A DNA stretch of 24,527 nt, taken from DAOPYE01 sp035352715 (GTDB lineage Bacteria > Acidobacteriota > Holophagae > Holophagales > Holophagaceae). The notes below the pieces were generated by a model. The model made no database searches, had not been told where the DNA came from, and saw nothing but the letters and a program-made list of their open reading frames with translations. Position numbers and translations under genes: made by a program. The DNA lies in contig DAOPYE010000034.1 in assembly GCA_035352715.1 (NCBI GenBank), positions 1 through 24,527 of the forward strand, read 5' to 3'. Numbering within the stretch: the stretch's first letter is position 1; every line of letters starts with the position of its first letter. Below, one piece after another: positions 20,480 through 24,527 of this stretch.

Positions 20480-22027
20480 TCAAAGATCCTTGACGCCCTT
20501 GGGGGGAGGGCGATGGGGCATGCGCTGCTGCATGCCTTCCAGTTCATCCTGGCGCGCGCCCTGGCTGGGTTTGGGCGGAGGCGGCGGCGGGGGAGTCTTC
20601 GGCTTGGGCGGTGGGGGCTGCTTGTCCTTGAGCAGGGATTGGAGATCGTGTGTGGCGTCGGGCTGTCCGGGCTGCTCTTTCAGCAGGCGTTCCAGCAGCG
20701 TGATGGCCTCGTCCGGCTGGCCCAGCGCCATCTGGGCCCGCGCCGCCAGCAGCAGGGCGGGGGCGCGCCATTCGGGCACGGGGCGCGGCACGCCTTGGCC
20801 GAGCAGGGGCGTCAGGGTCTTTAGGGCGCTCTGGAAATCGCGAGCCTTCAGATCGATCTGCGCGGCCAGCAGGCGGTGGGTCGGGAGGCGACCCTCCGGT
20901 CGCCAATGTTGCGCAGAGGCCAGATCTCCCCGTTCCAGCGCCGTCTGTGCGATCCACGCCTTCACGCTCTGGGGCAGGGGAAGGGGCGATTGGGCCCGGG
21001 CGGGGATCCCGAAGAACAGCAGCACGCCCAGAATGGGCCGCCACGAGGCCAGGGGCTTGCCCGCGCCGAATAGCCAGAGGGCCAGGCCCGCGAGGGCCAG
21101 CCAAGCGCCCCATTCGGGATGGGCCGGCTGCAGCGAACGGCTTTTGGGCAGGGCGGCGCGTCCATCGGCCAAGTGCTGAAAAAGGCTGGGCAGATCATCG
21201 CTGGGCTTGAGCAGCTTGCCTCCGCTGGCTTCCGCAATGTGCCGCAGCAACTCTGGCTTTGCCGCACTCAGCATGGGTTCTGGCATGGGTTCTGGGTTTG
21301 ATTCGGATGCCTGGGCGGCTTGCCCTTCGTGCGCGGGCGTAGCGGCGGGTGGCGGCACCAGTTGGGGCATCGTTCCCCCCAGGGCCACGGCGTAGAGCGG
21401 CAGCTTGGCGTCGTTTAGGAATTGCACAGCCCGTCCCTGGGCGTCCTCGGGGGTCTCCCAGGTTTCTTCGCCGTCGCCCACCAGCAGGATCACCGCCGGC
21501 TCCTTGCGCTCGAGCGTGGCCACGATCTGCGGGATGCCACGGCCCAGGCTGGTGCCGGCCGAGCCGATCTCACCTGGTTGCACGGCTTTCAAGGCATCGC
21601 GCAGCAGGCCCAGATCCTCGCCGGGGGGCTGCATGGGGATGGTGTCGCCGGTCAGCAGATCCAGGCTGTAGCGGACGCCGGGGACCGGGCGCGACCAGAG
21701 CTTGTCCAGCATGCGTTCCGCCGCCCGCCACCGGCTCTGCCCCGAACAGTCCTGCACCCGCATGGAACGGCTGGCGTCCAGCACCACATGGACCGTGAGT
21801 CGCGGGATTTCCGGCAGTCCCCAGCGAGGTCCGGCGATGCCCAGCCCGAGGCCCGCGAGCAGCAGCCCCGCGCCGATGCCCTGGATGCCGGGGCGCTGGC
21901 CCACCACGCGCACGCCCAGCCCGGGGCGCACAGCGGCCCAAAGGCCGAAACCCATCACCAGCAGTCCAAGGCCGACGCCCGCCAGCGCGGCCCAGGGATG
22001 GAGAAAGCTCGCGGAGAGGATATCCAT
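20480..22027 (-). CDS. batB: BatB-like VWA protein fused to TPR and proline-rich tail
   Basis: A 515-aa inner-membrane protein. Two membrane helices lie in 12-32 and 50-66. A von Willebrand A domain follows, with the metal-ion site DASRS (84-88) and LLVGDGEE (181-188). A Pro/Glu/Ala-rich insertion (about 223-252) interrupts the end of the VWA part. Two more hydrophobic segments (about 307-322 and 330-343) lead to a helical repeat region (about 352-465) that reads like TPR units, for example LLLAARAQMALGQPDEAITL (425-444). A run of prolines (471-487) and a charged end close the protein. In other bacteria BatB (VWA) and BatC (TPR) are separate, so this looks like a BatB-BatC fusion. ATG at 22027 begins 3 nt after the BatA stop. 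The assembly is thought to work with a MoxR ATPase. Confidence 0.85.
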   Translation of the reverse strand: MDILSASFLHPWAALAGVGLGLLVMGFGLWAAVRPGLGVRVVGQRPGIQGIGAGLLLAGLGLGIAGPRWGLPEIPRLTVHVVLDASRSMRVQDCSGQSRWRAAERMLDKLWSRPVPGVRYSLDLLTGDTIPMQPPGEDLGLLRDALKAVQPGEIGSAGTSLGRGIPQIVATLERKEPAVILLVGDGEETWETPEDAQGRAVQFLNDAKLPLYAVALGGTMPQLVPPPAATPAHEGQAAQASESNPEPMPEPMLSAAKPELLRHIAEASGGKLLKPSDDLPSLFQHLADGRAALPKSRSLQPAHPEWGAWLALAGLALWLFGAGKPLASWRPILGVLLFFGIPARAQSPLPLPQSVKAWIAQTALERGDLASAQHWRPEGRLPTHRLLAAQIDLKARDFQSALKTLTPLLGQGVPRPVPEWRAPALLLAARAQMALGQPDEAITLLERLLKEQPGQPDATHDLQSLLKDKQPPPPKPKTPPPPPPPKPSQGARQDELEGMQQRMPHRPPPKGVKDL

Positions 22028-22030
22028 GGT

Positions 22031-22996
22031 TCAGGCCTTCAGCCAGGCGGGCAGAGGTTTGCCGCGCTTGCGCATCAGATCGAGCGCCAGCGGTAGCGCG
22101 AAGAGGGCGCAGGCCATGAGAATCCAGTGGGCCAGCGGCTTGCCTTCGCTGGGAGGATCCACGGGGAGGACGGTCTTTTCCAGTTCGTTGATGGCGGCGA
22201 AGCTGCGGGCCATGCCCGCCGGATCATCGGCGGCAAGGGCTATGCCGCCGGTGCTCTGTGCGATCTGCTTCAGGGTCTCTGGATCCGTCGTGACCTTCAC
22301 CTTGGCGTATCCCCCGCCGTCGATGGGGTATAGGCAATCGCCGGTGCTTCCGATGGCGACGGTGTGGATGCGGATGCCGCCAGCCTTGGCCTCCTCGGCG
22401 GCCTCTGCGGGCAGCACGCGGCCGCGGTTCTGGGCGCCGTCCGTCAGCATCAGGATCACCCGGGATCTCGCGGGGCTGTTGGCGAGCCGCCGCACGGCCG
22501 TCATCAGGGCGCTGCCGATGGCTGTGCCATCATCGCGCGCGTCCAGTTCCAGGCGGTCCAGCATGCCGTACAGGCGCACGTGGTCTGCGGTCAGCGGCGA
22601 AAGCGTCACGGGATGCGCGCTGAACAGCACCAGGGCGAAGCGATCATCCGGGCGATTGGCGATGAAGACCTTGAGCAGGCGACGGGCGGAAGCCCAGCGG
22701 TCCTCGCGCCGTCCATCCTCGAGGTTGTCTACGGCCTTCATGGAGCTGCTGCCATCCAGCACCACTGCGAAATCCACCACGGGCACTTGGCCGGGCCGCG
22801 TGATCCGCCATTCAGGACCGGCGGTCGCCAGCACGAGCAGGGCACCCAGCAGCAGCGGCAGGTAGCGCGCCGCAAAGCGCGCCGGGCGCGAGGCGGGGCG
22901 TTCCCGGGGGATGCCCCAGCGATAGGGGATGCGCCAGGCGGCCCAGAGGGCGGGCACCAGCAGCGCCAGAAGGTAGGGATGCCGCAGATCGATCAT
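22031..22996 (-). CDS. batA: BatA-like VWA-domain membrane protein
   Basis: A 321-aa protein. It starts MIDLRHPYLLALLVPALWAA, the usual BatA hydrophobic N-terminus, and has a second helix at about 45-59. The VWA domain begins VVDFAVVLDGSSSM with the metal-ion site DGSSS (81-85), and LMLTDGAQNRG holds the later Asp. A C-terminal helix (HWILMACALFALPLALDL) precedes a basic tail, so the VWA domain is held between membrane segments. ATG at 22996 overlaps the TGA of the upstream gene as ATGA and has GGGAG 5 nt before it; the frame is open much further upstream, but only as a shadow of the neighbouring gene. The function of Bat proteins is not settled; they are linked to oxidative-stress tolerance and MoxR-driven maturation. 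Confidence 0.92.
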   Translation of the reverse strand: MIDLRHPYLLALLVPALWAAWRIPYRWGIPRERPASRPARFAARYLPLLLGALLVLATAGPEWRITRPGQVPVVDFAVVLDGSSSMKAVDNLEDGRREDRWASARRLLKVFIANRPDDRFALVLFSAHPVTLSPLTADHVRLYGMLDRLELDARDDGTAIGSALMTAVRRLANSPARSRVILMLTDGAQNRGRVLPAEAAEEAKAGGIRIHTVAIGSTGDCLYPIDGGGYAKVKVTTDPETLKQIAQSTGGIALAADDPAGMARSFAAINELEKTVLPVDPPSEGKPLAHWILMACALFALPLALDLMRKRGKPLPAWLKA

Positions 22997-23745
22997 CGGC
23001 GCTCCCCCAGGGCCTTCAGGAGATCCGCCAGGGGCGGGAAGGGCGGATCCTTGCGGGCGAAGCGCGCGGCGTCCAGGCTGTGGATCCAGGTCGCCCAGAC
23101 ATCGAGATGGCGCTGCTGGAAATCCTGCGCGCCCCAGCTCCTGGCTTCTTCGCCAAAGCGCAGGCTCAGCAGTTCCCGCCCGGCGGTGTGGGAGGTGTCC
23201 AGCGCGGCGCGATCCAGGGTGAGGGGCGGCCAGTGATGGCTGAAGGTCCTGCGGGCGTGATGAAGCGCCCGCTTGTCCGCGCCCCGGCGCCAGCGGCGGA
23301 CCAGCCAGGCCCCCAGGGCCAGGAAGGGCAGCAGCAACAAACTGGCCCAGGCCCATGGAAAGGGCACGTAGGGCAGGATATCGTTCTGGCCTCCGCCATG
23401 GCCCTGCCAGGGCGCGCCGTAGGGCACCTCGCGCGGGACATTGATTCGAAGCTCGGGCGTGCGCCGTCCATCCCCCAGATCCAGGCCGGGAATGACCGCG
23501 CTGCCCGGAGCCAGCGGCTGCACCGTGAGCTTCCAGCCGCGGCCATTGGCGTTGGCCTCGACGGCGCGCAGTTCCAGCGGGCCCAGCTTGTCGTCGCCGG
23601 GGCGCGGCAGGGCGGGTTGGGTGGGATCCTCTTCCACCAGCTCGATGACGGAGAGTTCCCCGAAGGGCAGCGTTTCCGGCGCTTTCCAGGCGGGCGTGGC
23701 AAAGAGCATTGCAGGCGCGAGCCCCAGCAGCAGCGAGCGTTTCAC
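22993..23745 (-). CDS. Bat-operon membrane protein, BatD/DUF4381-like
   Basis: A 250-aa protein with a signal peptide (MKRSLLLGLAPAMLFATPAW), a beta-rich periplasmic domain (about 25-110) with WKLTVQPLAPGSAVIPGLDL (71-90), a pattern seen in BatD repeats, one membrane helix (about 131-150), a basic stop-transfer sequence RRWRRG, and a helical cytoplasmic domain to the end. Its place between DUF58 and BatA is where DUF4381 proteins usually lie, but the added periplasmic domain makes it look like a short BatD as well. GTG at 23745 overlaps the DUF58 stop as GTGA, and its own stop overlaps the BatA start as ATGA, so all three are translationally coupled. I cannot assign it firmly to one family. 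Confidence 0.78.
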   Translation of the reverse strand: MKRSLLLGLAPAMLFATPAWKAPETLPFGELSVIELVEEDPTQPALPRPGDDKLGPLELRAVEANANGRGWKLTVQPLAPGSAVIPGLDLGDGRRTPELRINVPREVPYGAPWQGHGGGQNDILPYVPFPWAWASLLLLPFLALGAWLVRRWRRGADKRALHHARRTFSHHWPPLTLDRAALDTSHTAGRELLSLRFGEEARSWGAQDFQQRHLDVWATWIHSLDAARFARKDPPFPPLADLLKALGERR

Positions 23746-24512
23746 GCGCCGCCCCCCTTCATCCATGCACCCAGTTTGAGCACGGGATCCTCGTGGATAT
23801 CCCATGAAACGCGCTCCACAGTCGGGGCGAACTCCGGGTCGGGCCAGTTCGGGGTGTGCTTCAGGTGGGGATTCTCGGGGCGGAACCAGACCACGCGATG
23901 CCGCGCGGCCAGGGGCTTGATGATGGGGGCGAGGCCCTGCAATCCCGCGCCGTTGCTGAGGATCCACAGGCGATGGCCCTTGCCGTGCTGTCCCCAGTGG
24001 CCCAGGGCCTGCTGCCAGCCCTCGGGCGTCGGGATTGATGGCCCGCGGCTCGCCAGGGTTTCCAGCAGCCTTAGTCCCGCGACGCGTCCCCGCTTGGGCG
24101 CGATGCGTAGGGCGGGCGCGCGGCCGTCGCCGGGCACCAGCAGGCCTAGGCGATCCTTGCCCGCGTTGATGGTGGCGCTGGCCGCGCCGCAGATCTCCAG
24201 CGCCCAGCGCAAGGGGCTGACTGGATCCCCCAGGAACATCGAGGGAGATGGATCCACCACCAGCCACAGGATCAGTTCGCGGCTGGCCTCGAAGCGCTTG
24301 ATGACGGGCTCGCCCAGCCTGGCCGTCAGCGGCCAGTTGATGGCGCGGGGATCATCGCCGGGCACGTAGGGCCGGTTCTCGACGAAGGTGAGGCCCGATC
24401 CCTTGAGCTTGCTGGGATGCAACCCCTCCGTGCCGCCGGACAGCACCTTGCGCAGCCGCAACGGAAGTCGCCGCATCCGTGCGAGAAATCGCTTCCATCC
24501 GGCAGGGTTCAT
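23742..24512 (-). CDS. DUF58-domain protein of the MoxR/Bat system
   Basis: A 256-aa soluble protein. The family signature YVPGDDPRAINWPLTARLGE is at about 49-68, preceded by a basic N-terminus (KRFLARMRRLPLRLRKVLSG). VVDPSPSM near 85-92 gives a degenerate VWA-type metal site (DPSPS), so the C-terminal half is a VWA-like fold. DUF58 genes usually follow a MoxR AAA+ ATPase gene and precede BatA/BatB; that ATPase gene would lie to the right of the window. ATG at 24512 has no strong Shine-Dalgarno in the 15 nt that remain, which could mean coupling to an upstream gene. The stop codon overlaps the next gene's GTG. Confidence 0.93.
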   Translation of the reverse strand: MNPAGWKRFLARMRRLPLRLRKVLSGGTEGLHPSKLKGSGLTFVENRPYVPGDDPRAINWPLTARLGEPVIKRFEASRELILWLVVDPSPSMFLGDPVSPLRWALEICGAASATINAGKDRLGLLVPGDGRAPALRIAPKRGRVAGLRLLETLASRGPSIPTPEGWQQALGHWGQHGKGHRLWILSNGAGLQGLAPIIKPLAARHRVVWFRPENPHLKHTPNWPDPEFAPTVERVSWDIHEDPVLKLGAWMKGGGA

Positions 24513-24527
24513 GGGGTGATTATCCAG

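Noticed and set aside
20477..20489. GGATC-AAA-GATCC over the BatB stop codon
   Set aside because: The stem is only 5 bp with a 3-nt loop and no T-tract, too weak to call a terminator.
22997..23356. Extension of the BatA frame to 23356
   Set aside because: It is a shadow of the BatD/DUF4381-like gene in another frame, and the hydrophobic N-terminus at 22996 is the normal BatA start.

Overview
The window is dense, GC-rich bacterial DNA (roughly mid-60s % GC by eye). Short gaps and many GTG or TTG starts are typical of it. A TonB-type C-terminal domain, lipoprotein-free secreted enzymes, a phosphoethanolamine-transferase-like enzyme and an aerotolerance (Bat) operon all point to a Gram-negative diderm. 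The gene mix and codon style would fit Acidobacteriota, perhaps the Holophaga/Geothrix group, but no rRNA or other marker is present, so this placement is only an inference. I saw no tRNA, rRNA, CRISPR array, insertion sequence or phage gene.

Layout. 1-1552: 3' part of a methyl-accepting chemotaxis protein gene, with a terminator hairpin behind it. 1647-2399 (-): fabG. 2525-2983 (+): RNase HI, whose stop codon lies in the loop of a hairpin shared with the next convergent gene. 3016-4854 (-): a pseudokinase joined through one membrane helix and a coiled coil to a TonB C-terminal domain. 4935-5606 (-): a secreted protein of unknown function. 5639-8002 (+): comEC. 8024-11334 (-): a likely three-gene operon (78-aa unknown, alpha/beta hydrolase with an Asp nucleophile elbow, membrane sulfatase/phosphoethanolamine-transferase-like enzyme). 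11404-12003 (+): a divergent uracil-DNA glycosylase-like protein. 12026-17981 (-): a four-gene acetylation cassette (SGNH, SGNH, MBOAT, SGNH in transcription order). 18173-20408 (+): XRE-cupin regulator and acyl-CoA synthetase. 20480-24512 (-): the DUF58, BatD/DUF4381-like, BatA, BatB-TPR part of a Bat operon, whose MoxR ATPase gene would be expected just beyond the right edge.

Themes. Much of the window deals with the cell envelope. The MBOAT protein would pass acetyl groups across the inner membrane, and the three related SGNH proteins would transfer or remove them on a periplasmic polymer. The sulfatase-like enzyme would modify another envelope component. The Bat genes form a membrane VWA complex. 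The most unusual items are the three-SGNH/one-MBOAT cassette, the pseudokinase-TonB fusion, and the hydrolase in which the usual GHSxG serine is aspartate.

Start sites. At least nine genes carry a GGAGG-like Shine-Dalgarno in the same register, ending 4 nt before the start codon. I used this to choose non-ATG starts, so several coordinates differ from the longest open frame.
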